From Bradyrhizobium sp. CB82 (GTDB lineage: Bacteria > Pseudomonadota > Alphaproteobacteria > Rhizobiales > Xanthobacteraceae): 64,000 bases of DNA. The stretch covers positions 3,043,001 through 3,107,000 of the forward strand of contig NZ_CP121650.1 of assembly GCF_029714405.1 (NCBI RefSeq), written 5' to 3'. The notes below the pieces were generated by a model, which was not told the origin of the DNA, ran no database searches, and saw nothing but the letters and a program-made list of their open reading frames with translations. The position numbers and the translations under genes were made by a program. This document shows, in pieces, positions 17,386 through 27,653 of the stretch (position 1 is its first letter; the number at the start of each line of letters is the position of its first letter).

Positions 17386-20052
17386 TCAGGCCGCGGAGGC
17401 TTGTTGGGTCGAAAGTAATTGTCTTAGCCGCAGTACCGGTATCGCCGGGCTAAACAGGTAGCCTTGCATCTGGCTGCAACCGAGCTGTCTCAAGATTTCG
17501 CGCTGCGCCTCGGTCTCGACACCTTCGGCGGTCGTCGCCATGTGGCGAGCCGTGGCCATAGTCACCACGGCTCGGACTATCGGTGAGGAATCCTCGGGCT
17601 CGCCAATATCGTTGATAAAGCTGCGGTCAATCTTGATCTTGTCGAATGGGAAGCGGTGCAAATAGCTAAGTGACGAATAGCCGGTGCCGAAATCGTCGAG
17701 CGCGATTCGCACGCCAAGGTCTCGGAGCTGTTGCAGGATCGTGAGCGCTTCCTCGTCATCGCGAATGAGGACAGTCTCGGTAACCTCCAGTTCGAGCCGT
17801 CCCGGCGCCAGGCCCGAATCGGCGAGCGCGGCTGCAACCTTCAAGGCCAGCGTCTTGGAGCGGAACTGCACCGGCGAGACATTGACTGCGACCCGGATCT
17901 GGCCCGGCCAGGTCGCGGCCTCTGTGCAAGCCTGATTCAGCACCCATTCGCCGATTTCGGCGATTAGTCCAGTCTCTTCTGCGACCGGGATGAACTCCGC
18001 AGGCGAAACGATGCCGCGTTCGGGATGCTGCCATCTCAGCAGCGCCTCGCAACCCGTGACAATATTGGCTGCGAGGTCGACCAGAGGCTGATAATGTACT
18101 TCGAACTCGCCGCGAACAAGCGCCTGGCGGAGTTCAAACTCAAGCTGACGCCGCTGACGGGCCTTAACGTCGTATTCGGTCGCGAAGAAGCGGTAGGTGC
18201 CACGTCCCTCGGATTTCGCCGCGTACATTGCGAGATCCGCGCGTCTTAGCAGGTCGTCGAGATTGTCGCCGTGATCTGGCGCAATCGCAATGCCGATGCT
18301 GGCGTCGGCCGGGATCTCCTGGCCCTTGCAGTTTACGGGTGCGCGCAGCGTCTTCAGGATCTGCTCTGCCAGCACTGTTAGGTTGGCCTGATCGCTTGTG
18401 CCTGCCCTGATGATCGCGAATTCATCGCCACCGAGCCGCGCCACGAGGTCGTTGGCGGTGATACAGCTGAGCAGGCGGTTTGCGACCTGGCGCAGCAGCT
18501 CGTCTCCGATTTCGTGGCCCAGAGAATCGTTGACGCCCTTGAACTCGTCGATGTCGATGTAGAGGATCGCGAATGGCTTTCCCTCGGCAAGCTCCGCGAT
18601 CCGGCGTTCCAGATGTCCGCGCATCAACATGCGGTTGGGAAGATCAGTGAGCGCATCGTAATGCGCCATGTGCGCGATGCGCTCGTCGGCTCGGACGCGC
18701 TCGGTGACGTCCTCATGGGTGGCAAGCCATCCGCCGGAGATGGCCGGCTGGTTCCTGATCTCAATCAGCCGGCCAGCGGTTGTCTCGACCACTGAGCTCT
18801 GGATGCGGCCCATTGCGCTCAAAATGCCGTCGCAATAGGAATCGACATCGCCGTTGAACGACCCAGTATCGTGCCGGTGCTGGATTACGTCGCGGAGATG
18901 GGCACCGGGCTTCACGACGCTGGCCGACAGCCCATACATATCGACATAGCGGCGATTGCAAACGATGAGCCGCTCGTCCTGGTCGAACATCAACAGCCCC
19001 TGGGTCATGGTGTTCATTGCGGTGTCGAGCCGCTGCTTCTCCAAGGAGAGCCTGCGCGTTATCTGGCAGAAGGTCAGGTATAGCGTCAGAACAAGCAGCG
19101 CGGTCGACAGTACCGCGACCGTCACGAAGAATTTCGTCTGCGTGCGCCAAGTGGCAAGCGTCGCATTCAGCGTCTTGGTCGCGACCACGACAAGTGGCTC
19201 AACCGTCAACATGCGCGAGGCGACGATCCGCTCATTGCCGTCGATCGGGCTTGCGAGCTGAGTGATACCAAAGGATCGGTCGAAGACGGCCATCTGCTCG
19301 GTCGAACCCTTGCGGAAATTCTGGCCTATCATCGCGTCGACGCGCGGAATGCGTGCGAGCAGCTGGCCGCTCCGGTGGTGCATGGCAATGGAGGATTCAT
19401 CGCCCAACCCGGTCGAGGCGAAGAAAGATTCCAGCCGCTCCGGCGTGATAGCGCGCGTAACGACGCCGAGAAATTCCCCATGGAGGCCGGATACGCGACG
19501 GGCGAACACGATTGCCGGTCCGCCGCCGAACCGGCCGGGAACAACCTCTACCTCTTCCTGCGAGACCGGGTTGTTCTTGAGCCGGTTGAAATAGCCGCGG
19601 TCGGAAATTGTGACATGCTCGACCGGCCAGCGCTTTGAGGAGTTGATCAGTACGCCATCGGAATCAAATACGTTGGCGCCCGCGACATCAGACCAGCCGC
19701 TGGCTTTGGCTCGGAGCATCTCGTGCATAGCAAGGGTCGCCATTTCGCCGCGGAACACATCGGGGGACTCGATGCCATGGCTCTCGATCTCTGCGATAAT
19801 GCTCGTCTGCAGCACCGAGAAATCCTCGAATTCGCGATCAAAGTGCCGGGCCAGCAGCAGTACCGCGCTCTCCAGGCTGTCGCGTCCGCTTTCGATCGCG
19901 TTCTCTCGGAAGCGCTCGACGGTCAGGGCGGTGCCGATCGCGGTAGCAGCCATCAGCACGAAGCCGCCAACGATCAGCCACGTCAGCGGCGCCCCGCGCC
20001 AGCGGCGCAGCAGCGCACGCAGGCGCGTCGTCCATCGGATTGATGTGCCCAT
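17386..20052 (-). CDS. membrane GGDEF-EAL protein with periplasmic sensor and PAS domain
   Basis: 888 aa. A membrane span (about 26-45) is followed by a roughly 260-residue periplasmic Cache-like sensor (RGYFNRLKNN motif near 152-160), a second span (about 308-330) and a PAS domain (about 342-450, QGLLMFDQDERLIVCNRRY). The GGDEF domain (460-620) has the intact active site LGGDEF at 540-545, with no RxxD inhibitory site at the usual place (TAND). The EAL domain has CEALLRW (668-674), DDFGTGYSS and EGVETEAQ. Both a diguanylate cyclase and a phosphodiesterase activity are possible from sequence. It is transcribed alone, near a PilZ gene and a chemoreceptor gene. Confidence 0.93.
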   Translation of the reverse strand: MGTSIRWTTRLRALLRRWRGAPLTWLIVGGFVLMAATAIGTALTVERFRENAIESGRDSLESAVLLLARHFDREFEDFSVLQTSIIAEIESHGIESPDVFRGEMATLAMHEMLRAKASGWSDVAGANVFDSDGVLINSSKRWPVEHVTISDRGYFNRLKNNPVSQEEVEVVPGRFGGGPAIVFARRVSGLHGEFLGVVTRAITPERLESFFASTGLGDESSIAMHHRSGQLLARIPRVDAMIGQNFRKGSTEQMAVFDRSFGITQLASPIDGNERIVASRMLTVEPLVVVATKTLNATLATWRTQTKFFVTVAVLSTALLVLTLYLTFCQITRRLSLEKQRLDTAMNTMTQGLLMFDQDERLIVCNRRYVDMYGLSASVVKPGAHLRDVIQHRHDTGSFNGDVDSYCDGILSAMGRIQSSVVETTAGRLIEIRNQPAISGGWLATHEDVTERVRADERIAHMAHYDALTDLPNRMLMRGHLERRIAELAEGKPFAILYIDIDEFKGVNDSLGHEIGDELLRQVANRLLSCITANDLVARLGGDEFAIIRAGTSDQANLTVLAEQILKTLRAPVNCKGQEIPADASIGIAIAPDHGDNLDDLLRRADLAMYAAKSEGRGTYRFFATEYDVKARQRRQLEFELRQALVRGEFEVHYQPLVDLAANIVTGCEALLRWQHPERGIVSPAEFIPVAEETGLIAEIGEWVLNQACTEAATWPGQIRVAVNVSPVQFRSKTLALKVAAALADSGLAPGRLELEVTETVLIRDDEEALTILQQLRDLGVRIALDDFGTGYSSLSYLHRFPFDKIKIDRSFINDIGEPEDSSPIVRAVVTMATARHMATTAEGVETEAQREILRQLGCSQMQGYLFSPAIPVLRLRQLLSTQQASAA

Positions 20053-20265
20053 GCAGCCCTCCCCTGGGATGCAAGATGCAGCAAAGACGACAAGCTCCCG
20101 TTACTATCGACGGTTAGGAAATTGTAAATGGCAAACAACGCAGTGTTAGCCGACTTACGCCCCCTTCATGATCGTTCTGCGATCACCAGAGGTACGAACT
20201 GTTGCGGATCTCTTGGCAGCCAACCGTTAGGCAGAAGCGAGCCTCCTCGCCACCCGAAGAGCGCG

Positions 20266-21957
20266 TCACGTCCGAACGGAGCGCAGGAAGTGCGCGACCT
20301 CGTCCTTGAGTCGCGTCGAATCGCGCGACAGCAGCCTGGCAGATGACAGGAGCTGAGCCGATGCGCTGCCGGTTTCGGCTGCGCCGCGTTGCACGTCGGC
20401 GACGCCGGCACTGACCTCGCCGGTGCCCTGGGCCGCCTGCTGGATATTGCGAGCGATCTCGTGCGTCGCAGCGCCCTGCTGCTCCACCGCGGCGGACACG
20501 GCTGTCGCGATTTCGGACATACTGGAAATGGTGCCGCTGATATCCGTGATGGCCGCGACCGATTTTCCCGTGACGTCCTGCATCCCACTGACCTGGTGGC
20601 TGATCTCTTCAGTCGCCTTGGCGGTCTGTTCGGCCAGCGCCTTGACCTCGGCCGCCACCACGGCGAAACCGCGACCGGCATCGCCCGCGCGGGCTGCCTC
20701 TATCGTCGCATTGAGCGCCAGGAGGTTGGTTTGGCCTGCGATGCTGTTGATGAGATCGACGACGTCGCCGATCCGCGTGGCCGCCTGCGCCAGGCGTGCG
20801 ATCTGCTCATTCGTGATCCCGGCCTGTCGCACGGCCTCGCCCGCGATGCGCGAGGACTCCTGCACTTGGCGGCCGACTTCGCCCACTGAGGCCGCCAATT
20901 CTTCGGAGGCGGATGCGACCGACTGGACATTGGTCGTCGCCTCCTCGGAGGCGGCGGCGACGCCGGTCGCTACACCTTGCGTGCGCTCGGCCGTTGCCGT
21001 TAGCGCGCTCGCCGATGCCTCGAGCTGGGTCGAGGCCGAGGAGACTGTCTGAACGATTTCGCCGACCGCAGCTTCGAACGCGTCGGCAAGCCGATGCATC
21101 TCGCGCCGCTGAAGATGGGCCTGCTGCCTCTCCTGTTCGGCCCTGGCTTCCTCTGCTTCCTTCTTGGCGATCAGCGCCTCCTTGAACACCTGCAGCGCGT
21201 CGGCCATCTGGCCGATCTCGGTGCGCTCGCCCCGGTGCGTCACGACGATCGATAGATCGCCGGAACTGAGGGCCTGCATCGGCGCGACGATCGTGGCGAT
21301 GCCTTGCGAGACGTTTTTTACCAAGAAGAAGGCAACGAGGGCGCCGAGGACCCCTGCGATGGCCGCGATTGCCACTAGGGTGTTGAACGCACGGTTGTAG
21401 GCCGCCGCGGCCTCCGCGCCCGCCTCGTCCGCTCCCTTGTTATTAAGGTCGATAGCACTGGCCAGGACCTTATCGGCTTTCAGGCCGATGGCGTTGACGG
21501 AGGTGCTGTTGAGCTGGTTGGCTTCCTGGGGGAAACGGCCGACCGCGGCGCGGGACAAGCGCAGCACCTCCTGCGATCCCCTCATGTATTCGTTCCAGAT
21601 ACCGCGCCATTCGTCGAAGAGCGCACGCTCCTGCGGACTGGAGATGAGCTTCTCGTAGGTTGCGAGATTTGTCGCCATCCTTCCATTGACTTGCTCGATC
21701 CTTCCGTCAAAGTCCGCCTTGTCTTCCGCGCGTTCGGACAAGAGGTGCTGCCGCACGGCGTTGCGGTAGGTGATGCCGGTCGCACGCAGCTCGCCGAGCA
21801 CGCGGACACTCGGAAGCCAGTTGGTGGCGATATCCACGACGGCGGTGTTGATCGCCTGCATCTTCCAGATCGCGAAAGCGCTGCTGGTGATCAGGGCCAG
21901 CAACATGCTGGCGACGACAACGGTAATCTTGGTTCGTATGGAAATGTTGGACAACAT
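20266..21957 (-). CDS. methyl-accepting chemotaxis protein
   Basis: I choose the ATG of [17 protein letters not shown], with GGAG eight bases upstream; the open frame extends further but that part is not protein-like. The 563-aa product has a membrane span near residues 10-30, a helical four-helix-bundle ligand-binding region, a second span ([19 protein letters not shown]), a HAMP domain, and a signalling domain with the MCP hairpin [20 protein letters not shown]. No C-terminal NWETF-type pentapeptide tether is seen. Ligand unknown. Confidence 0.92.
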   Translation of the reverse strand: MLSNISIRTKITVVVASMLLALITSSAFAIWKMQAINTAVVDIATNWLPSVRVLGELRATGITYRNAVRQHLLSERAEDKADFDGRIEQVNGRMATNLATYEKLISSPQERALFDEWRGIWNEYMRGSQEVLRLSRAAVGRFPQEANQLNSTSVNAIGLKADKVLASAIDLNNKGADEAGAEAAAAYNRAFNTLVAIAAIAGVLGALVAFFLVKNVSQGIATIVAPMQALSSGDLSIVVTHRGERTEIGQMADALQVFKEALIAKKEAEEARAEQERQQAHLQRREMHRLADAFEAAVGEIVQTVSSASTQLEASASALTATAERTQGVATGVAAASEEATTNVQSVASASEELAASVGEVGRQVQESSRIAGEAVRQAGITNEQIARLAQAATRIGDVVDLINSIAGQTNLLALNATIEAARAGDAGRGFAVVAAEVKALAEQTAKATEEISHQVSGMQDVTGKSVAAITDISGTISSMSEIATAVSAAVEQQGAATHEIARNIQQAAQGTGEVSAGVADVQRGAAETGSASAQLLSSARLLSRDSTRLKDEVAHFLRSVRT

Positions 21958-22189
21958 GGCATGGGCTCCGGAAAGCATCAAATCGACGACGCCCTCCGGT
22001 CGCAATGCATGTGACGGGCGGTCGTTCTCTCCCTCGCGCCGGGACCAATTGCAGACAAGCCCCATCTCTACGGATACCGTACCGATCTTCCTTTAAGCGA
22101 TTCTTACTCGCTGGAGCTGTTTGACAGACTGCGGACAAACTTTGCGGGAATTTGGATAGGGTCATTGCCTAGGCTGGGTCGACACCGCT

Positions 22190-22340
22190 CCAGATTGCCC
22201 AGTTTGCGGAGTGGCTCGAAAAGCTCGGCATGTCCGCGTACCCGCCACGGGACGACCGACAAATATCCACGTTCGGCACTGGATCGGTCATAACGATGTC
22301 CAACCAATCAAGGGGATCCCCACGACGCGCCTGCCGCGCC
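22190..22340 (+). pseudogene. possible SAM-domain remnant of a cyclase gene
   Basis: The plus strand reads QFAEWLEKLGMSAY, close to the first helices of the SAM domain that opens cyclase-TPR proteins (compare WLRRLGLERYETAF in the intact gene at 9453). Downstream residues no longer align and stops appear. It is too short to be certain. Confidence 0.4.
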
Positions 22341-22609
22341 GGTAGCGGCTAGATACGCCTTTTCGGGCTGGGGAGGGGTTTCCCCTCGGACCTTGACTTC
22401 CCGGCATTGCTTCGGCCTATCCGGGCGAGTGGAATGTCAAAAGGCGCAGTCACCTGATGGCATTTCGCAGTTTTTTCCACGGTTATTTAATTCCGAGCGC
22501 TCGATTTCAGGGATAGGAGCGTGGCTCAGTGACCCATGTTCTGCTCGACGCATCAATGATGGGTCGTGGGTGAGCCCGGGGGCGAAACCATCAATGATGG
22601 CAATTCCAA

Positions 22610-22906
22610 TTTCTTTGCGTCGGTTTTCGGCGGTCGAGCTTGAGAATGCGCTTGAGGTACGCGAACAACATCTCGATCTTCTTGCGGAGCCGGCGCGAGG
22701 TGCCTCCCTCCCACGATCTCGCGATCTGGCGCGCCATGTCGCGAGCGCCGTCATAGATCGCGCGCGGCACTCTCCGTGAAGCCTGCTTGGGGCAACACCG
22801 AGCCTTCAATGCGCATCGATCACAATCGCGCTTGCTGGCGAGGTAAAGCATGGTGGCACCATCATTCACCAACCTTCCGGTTGTGGTAAGAACTTTGCCA
22901 CCAGGG
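22610..22906 (-). pseudogene. IS1182-type transposase fragment (minus arm of a foldback)
   Basis: Reads CPGGKVLTTTGRLVNDG, LASKRDCDRCALKARCCPK and KKIEMLFAYLKRILKL, matching the C-terminal third of the intact IS1182-type transposase at 44748 (YICPNNKVL, KFDCDACALKMRCCPN, KRVEMRFAHLK). The match is lost after 22636. The continuation of the gene is found on the opposite strand from 22911. Confidence 0.7.
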
Positions 22907-22956
22907 CAACGAAGATCGAGATGTTGTTCGCGTACCTCAAGCGCATTCTCAAGCTC
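22636..22956. repeat. 46-bp perfect inverted repeat at a transposase inversion junction
   Basis: 22636-22681 and 22911-22956 are exact reverse complements over 46 bases, ending in mismatches on both sides. Both arms encode the same peptide, IEMLFAYLKRILKL. The structure is what an inversion with local duplication leaves behind. Confidence 0.9.
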
Positions 22957-23043
22957 AACCGTTTGCGCTTACGAGGTCCAAACGGCGCGCGCGACGAGTT
23001 CATCCTCGCAGCCACCGCCCAGAACCTTCGAAAGATGGCCTAG
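22911..23043 (+). pseudogene. IS1182-type transposase C-terminus (plus arm of a foldback)
   Basis: Reads KIEMLFAYLKRILKLNRLRLRG, then RDEFILAATAQNLRKMA and a stop, the expected C-terminus of the gene whose earlier part lies inverted at 22610-22906. The first 46 bases (22911-22956) are an exact reverse complement of 22636-22681. Confidence 0.7.
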
Positions 23044-23221
23044 CTGATCCCGATGCCCACCCCGAGGCTCGCATAGGGTCGCAGTTCGGCACGTCGCGAC
23101 GGAGCTATTAAAACGAAGTACTGCCGGCCTTTTCCAACGGAATCGAGCGAAAAGCCGACACCCCAATCCGCATCTCCCGGCTGAGGAAATCTCCGCGACA
23201 TGGCTCGCGCGGGCAGCCGTA

Positions 23222-23400
23222 CGCGTGTTTTCAATGCCGCCCGCTATTTCTAAGCCCCGCCTCGGAAAATGAGCGGCTGCGCTCCTAAAGCGCACGGAAG
23301 TGTAAGCTAGCGCGTGCTCGGCTCTTCCGACGAACGGTGACTACACCGAAACGATGGCGCGCGTTAGCCGACGTTAGCGATCGTGCATTCCGGGGCTAGA
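23222..23400. repeat. dispersed element, partial copy A
   Basis: Aligns with the 5' half of copies B and C: GTTTTC, then CTCGGAAAATGAGC, GCGCTCCTAAAGC, GTGTAAGCTAG and GCGCGTTAGC in the same order and spacing. It diverges after about 23400. It is more degenerate than the other two copies. Confidence 0.6.
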
Positions 23401-24212
23401 AAGCGGAAGTGGGCGTCTCCTTGACCCCATTCGGATTACCTGCCCGTTTACCCGTACAACCTCGGCGAGAATAGACTGCTTGACTAGAAGGGGAGAACTG
23501 TCGCGAAATGGAGGGGTTTAATTGCAATGACCCGTCTCGGCCTACGGTTTATATAACCGCTGGTCGAGAGCCGCCCCGGCAAGGCGATGAATCAAGCTCT
23601 TTATCTGCTCGTTCTGTTGTGCACAAGGAACGTACGGTAGCGGAGCCAGTCTCCAGGGTGAGTGGCGGCATAGCGGAGTTCATCTACCCTCTATTGTAAT
23701 ATACCGAGCGATTACGCCTATTCGCATTTTGTCTTCTGGTGTCCTACTGACCCGATAAGCCCATTCAGTACCGCCATACTCGTATTGAGAAACGAACGAC
23801 GCGCGAGAACGATAGTTCGGAAGCCGTCCGTCACCGAAAAATCGGACAGGCGCTTGAGCAAAGCGGCGTGATCTGTCGTAGATCTTCCGGTAACTCACGC
23901 TTAAATGCCTCAATTCTGGTATGTCGATGATGCGAATTGGGTACGTCGATGGTGCGTCACAGTTCGATGCGTTTGGCTGTCGCAAAATCTCTCGTTCCCT
24001 TTTCTTTGCTTTCGAAGGTGCTTGTCGGGCCCTGGTTGAAATCCCAAGCGCGCGAGATCTGTTCTCGGCACGTCTCTCGCGTGAGTGAAGGTGGTGTAAT
24101 CCACTTAGTCCTCGACAATGTATCACTGGAAATGTGTCGCCCAGGTTTGAGGGACCATCGGCGCGAGAGTGCGATGAGGTCCGCACAGTAAGCCCGGGAA
24201 CGCCGGGGAAGG
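23401..24212. other. gene-poor, relatively AT-rich stretch
   Basis: No recognised gene. A minus-strand frame of about 168 codons (23680-24186) is open and includes IRIIDIPELRHLSVSYRKIY and YGGTEWAYRV, but has no ribosome-binding site and no known relative. Local base composition is lower in GC than neighbouring genes, suggesting foreign origin. Confidence 0.4.
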
Positions 24213-24592
24213 CGCAGGGTGTGTTTTCGTCCCAACCCGCTACCGCCTAGCCCCTCTCTCCGGAAAGTGAGCCGGTGCGCTTCTAAAGCCCGTCGGGGTG
24301 TAATCTAGAACGGCGGCTTAGCTCGTTCCCCTATCATCGGCGGCTGTCGCGAAAGAGATTCCGCGCGTTAGCGAGCGTCCCCGTCCCATATCGGTTGTTT
24401 CCGGGCGAGAAGACGCGGAGTGTCATCCACGTTCGTTCGGCCGCAACCGTCGCGAGCTGAACTTGGAGGACCTCTCGGGAAGGCCTCGATGCGATACTCG
24501 CGGGGGCTTAACCGGGGGTCGTCGGTATGCGCCGTGGATTCTTTGAGTCAAATCAATCAGGGTAGGCGGTTAAGAAAACCGCCTGCCATCAG
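24213..24592. repeat. dispersed element, copy B
   Basis: Shares ordered blocks with copy C: GCCGGTGCGCTTCTAAAGC, CTGTCGCGAAAGAGATTCCG, GTTAGCGAGCGTC, TTGGAGGACCTCTCGGGA, CGCGGGGGCTTAA and GAGTCAAATCAATCAGGGTA. It ends in a perfect hairpin, AGGCGGTT / AACCGCCT with a 5-base loop, at about 24563-24583. The last 110 bp are open in one frame (RGSSVCAVD, LSQINQGRRL). Confidence 0.8.
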
Positions 24593-24969
24593 CGAAACCA
24601 GCCGGTTTGCTACGCGTGTGAGCAGCATATTGGCTGCCTCGTAGAGATGTTTCGCGCGGCTGCACTTCTCCACAGAAGGTCCGAAACCAGCTGGCTAGGC
24701 CGTGCACCCTAAACTTGATGGTGTGACGCGATGATGTCCGCTTCGCTCACAAATCGACCGAGATCGTGCGGCGGCGCAATATGTCGCGAAGGCCGAAGTT
24801 CGGACTCTTGCACTGGGCAGAAAGGTTCTATTCGATAGCCTAATCGGCGTGGGCTAACACCGCCGGCGATCTCTCGGCATTAAGGAACGCACAATTACAG
24901 CTTCGAAAAAGTCGCTTGGATTGCTCGCTTGCTGATCCTATCCCGACGAATTTCTGGGATGCCCCGCCG
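24593..24969. other. intergenic stretch, nothing recognised
   Basis: Between repeat copy B and the GGDEF-EAL gene I see no gene, hairpin terminator or motif that I can support. Confidence 0.4.
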
Positions 24970-26640
24970 CTACGCCACACGCTGCGATCGGCTGGAAGTG
25001 GAGAGCAACTGCATTACCGATCTGGAGCAAATCGCTTTGCTGAATAGAAAGCCTTGCGCCTGATGCACACCGTGTCTCGTTGCCGCCAACGCCTGAGCTT
25101 CCGTTTCGATTCCCTCTGCCGTAGTGCACAAATTAAGGCCTCCGCAGAGGCCGATGATTGCTCGCATGAAGATATCGCTCTCGCTGGTCATGCCAAGCTC
25201 TTGAACAAATCGTCTATCGATCTTGAGTTTGTCAAACCGCAATTCATACAGATGAGAGAGGCTCGAGTATCCGGTACCGAAATCATCGATAGCTATACGG
25301 ACGCCCGAGTTGCGCAAAGTCTCTATCGCGTGCCGCGTAGCATCGATGTCTGTCACTATCGCGTTCTCAGTAATTTCCGCTTCGAGGCGATGCGCTGGCA
25401 GGCCAGTGTCGCTCAAAATTGACAGCACCTCATCCGCAAAACGCCTGTCGCTGAGCTGAGACGGCGAAAAATTGAACGACAGGGTAATCTCGTCGGGCCA
25501 AGTCAAGGCGTCGCGGCAGGCATCGCCCAAAAGCCGTCTCGACAACAACTCCATCTGACCCAGTTCCTCGGCAACCGGAATGAATTTATCCGGCGGTATG
25601 AAGCCAGTCACCGGATGCTGCCACCTTGCCAAGGCCTCAAAGCCGACAATCTGTCTTGATTTCAAATCAACGATCGGCTGGTAATACGGTTGAATTTCAT
25701 GTTTTCCGATTGCTGCCACCAAGTCCAATTCCAGGAGAGATCGTTCGCGAACGTGTGCGTCCATCATTGGATCAAAGAAGCAATATTCAGCTCGATTATT
25801 TCTCGCGCGAGATAGTGCAACATGCGCACATCTGAGAAGCTCGTCGACAGTGACTTGACCTCGGCCAGCTTGAGCTATGCCGACATTTGCGCCAAGGCTG
25901 AGATGCTCGATCCCGATTTGAACGGGCTCCTTCACATCCTCAACGAGTGACGATGCTATTTTGCTGGCGACTTCTGGATCTACGTGTGACAAGGATAGAG
26001 CAAATTCGTCATCGCCAATTCGCGCAAATAAACTCTCGCAGTCAATCCGGTCTTGCAACCGCCTAGCCACCTGCAAGAGCGCAGCGTCGCATCCAAGATG
26101 GCCATACACGTCATGAAGCCTCTTGAATTGACTAAGGCCCAATAACAATACCGTCATTCTGCTGTTGGGGCGCCTCAACCGGGCACTCGCTTCGACTTCA
26201 AATTTCGCCCGGTTTGGCAACTGGGTCAACGGGTCACGCATCGAAACGTCATGGGCGTGCTGCTCAGCTGCGACGCGTCGGACCCGTTCGTTCCTTTGGT
26301 CTATGATGCGACGGATGCTGAATACGACCAACGCAATCCCGACAAAGTACAAGAATAGCGGCTGCTCCTGCTGCGCGCCGAGGATTGAGAACCCGCCCCA
26401 GTCCATCATGGCCAAGTGGTACGAAATGACGGATATGGAAAAAATCACCAAAGCGTCGATGATTTCGCGCGGCGCGATTTTCAATAGCTTGGAACCAAGA
26501 AAATGCGTGTGACTCAAGGCACCCTCCACATAAGTACCGCCGCCAATATGACGCACATGGAGCAAACCGTGATAAACAATCATTTCAATAGATTTAAACG
26601 CACTTACGAAAAGTTCGAATGAGGACCGACCAAAGCTCAC
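24970..26640 (-). CDS. membrane EAL phosphodiesterase with degenerate GGDEF domain
   Basis: 556 aa, GTG start. Two membrane spans (about 63-79 and 95-109) precede a GGDEF domain whose active-site loop reads RIGDDEF (GDDEF at 209-213), so diguanylate cyclase activity is doubtful. The EAL domain looks complete: FEALARW, NFSPSQL, ITENAI, the DDFGTGYSS loop and EGIETEAQ. A c-di-GMP phosphodiesterase, perhaps GTP-regulated through the degenerate GGDEF, is the likely role. The N-terminus before residue 60 is of unclear type and the start could be later. Confidence 0.88.
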   Translation of the reverse strand: MSFGRSSFELFVSAFKSIEMIVYHGLLHVRHIGGGTYVEGALSHTHFLGSKLLKIAPREIIDALVIFSISVISYHLAMMDWGGFSILGAQQEQPLFLYFVGIALVVFSIRRIIDQRNERVRRVAAEQHAHDVSMRDPLTQLPNRAKFEVEASARLRRPNSRMTVLLLGLSQFKRLHDVYGHLGCDAALLQVARRLQDRIDCESLFARIGDDEFALSLSHVDPEVASKIASSLVEDVKEPVQIGIEHLSLGANVGIAQAGRGQVTVDELLRCAHVALSRARNNRAEYCFFDPMMDAHVRERSLLELDLVAAIGKHEIQPYYQPIVDLKSRQIVGFEALARWQHPVTGFIPPDKFIPVAEELGQMELLSRRLLGDACRDALTWPDEITLSFNFSPSQLSDRRFADEVLSILSDTGLPAHRLEAEITENAIVTDIDATRHAIETLRNSGVRIAIDDFGTGYSSLSHLYELRFDKLKIDRRFVQELGMTSESDIFMRAIIGLCGGLNLCTTAEGIETEAQALAATRHGVHQAQGFLFSKAICSRSVMQLLSTSSRSQRVA

Positions 26641-26750
26641 CCAAGTTACCTATCTGTCTGTTGGTAAGTCGATCCTTAAAGTCCAGCCCCAAGCATCGAG
26701 AACGCTCTTCATCGATTTCTTTAGACATATCTCCCTTAACGGGGGGCACG

Positions 26751-26986
26751 ATGAAAAAACCGGCTGTCGCACGTCGGCGCGTAAGACGGGGAAGATAGAG
26801 TTTCCCGGCGGGCCTTCAGCTGCATGGTCAGAAATTTGTCCGAACAAGGCGCGGCATTGGACGTAGCGAGTTCGATCCGCATCCCTCCTTATTTCACCTT
26901 GGTCATTCCGATGAGGGCTCTCGCTTCTATTGCGATAGGGTGTGGCGCAGCGATCGCAGGATTGATGTCGCTTTCGCGACCTGAAG
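26751..26986 (+). pseudogene. PilZ-domain gene with several frameshifts
   Basis: From the ATG at 26751 the pieces read MKKPAVARRRVRRG, KIEFPGG, then CMVRNLSEQGAALDVASS and FTLVIP, then DEGSRFYCDRVWRSDRRIDV in three frames. Together they reconstruct a small PilZ protein (RRRVxRG and DxSxxG-equivalent NLSEQG). At least three indels separate the pieces, so it is inactive. It lies next to the EAL gene. Confidence 0.7.
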
Positions 26987-27254
26987 CGCATACGACATGC
27001 AAGGCACCGCGATCGACCTATCGTTCCGACATACAAAAAGGCCAGCGTTGCAAGCCCTCGGAGAGTTTCGGCGTTTCGTCGGCGTTTCGCCGACAACCTG
27101 CCGCATGTCGGCATCGCGCGAAACGTCCCTGGCCTGCATCAACTCCAACGTGGTCAAAGCCCTCGGTGAACCGTAAGCGTGTAGGTGCTCCCACGTAGCG
27201 GATGATGTTCGATTGTCAGAGAATCCCCTGGTGATTTGTTTGCCAGGAGCTCAT

Positions 27255-27653
27255 GTGAGCGAACATACCTCTGACACCAAGAATTTCGAAGTTATCAGGG
27301 CCATACCCGAGCGGCTTGCGGTCAGTCCGGGGCGGAGCTATCGCACCTGGTCGCGGGAGGCGAAGGAACGGAACGTCAAGGAAACGTTTGCGCTTGGGGC
27401 GAACGTGTCGGTGATCGCGCGATCTCACGGGCTCGATCCATCGCAGTTGTTTGCGTGGCGACGCAAGGCGCTGGCCTCGGGACTGGTCGCACCGGTTTCT
27501 GGGGCGCGAGGCCAGGCAGTCAAGTTCGCGCGGTTTGATGCGGTGACGAGCGACCTGGTGGAGATCGCGATAGGCGATGTTGTGGTCCGTGTCGGCAGCG
27601 ATGTAGAGCCTGAGCGACTTGCTGCCGTAATCCGGGCGGTTCGGCAGGCATGA
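27255..27653 (+). CDS. tnpA: IS66 accessory protein TnpA
   Basis: About 132 aa. The GTG at 27255 follows GGAG and is chosen over an ATG 14 codons upstream. A helix-turn-helix is visible (VKETFALGANVSVIARSHGL, then QLFAWRRKAL), and the C-terminal VEIAIGDVVVRVGSDVE is typical of IS66 Orf1. The stop overlaps the tnpB start by ATGA. Confidence 0.85.
   Translation: MSEHTSDTKNFEVIRAIPERLAVSPGRSYRTWSREAKERNVKETFALGANVSVIARSHGLDPSQLFAWRRKALASGLVAPVSGARGQAVKFARFDAVTSDLVEIAIGDVVVRVGSDVEPERLAAVIRAVRQA

Noticed and set aside
23680..24186. Minus-strand frame of 168 codons as a gene
   Set aside because: No ribosome-binding site and no recognised relative; composition differs from surrounding genes. Left as a remark within the intergenic entry.
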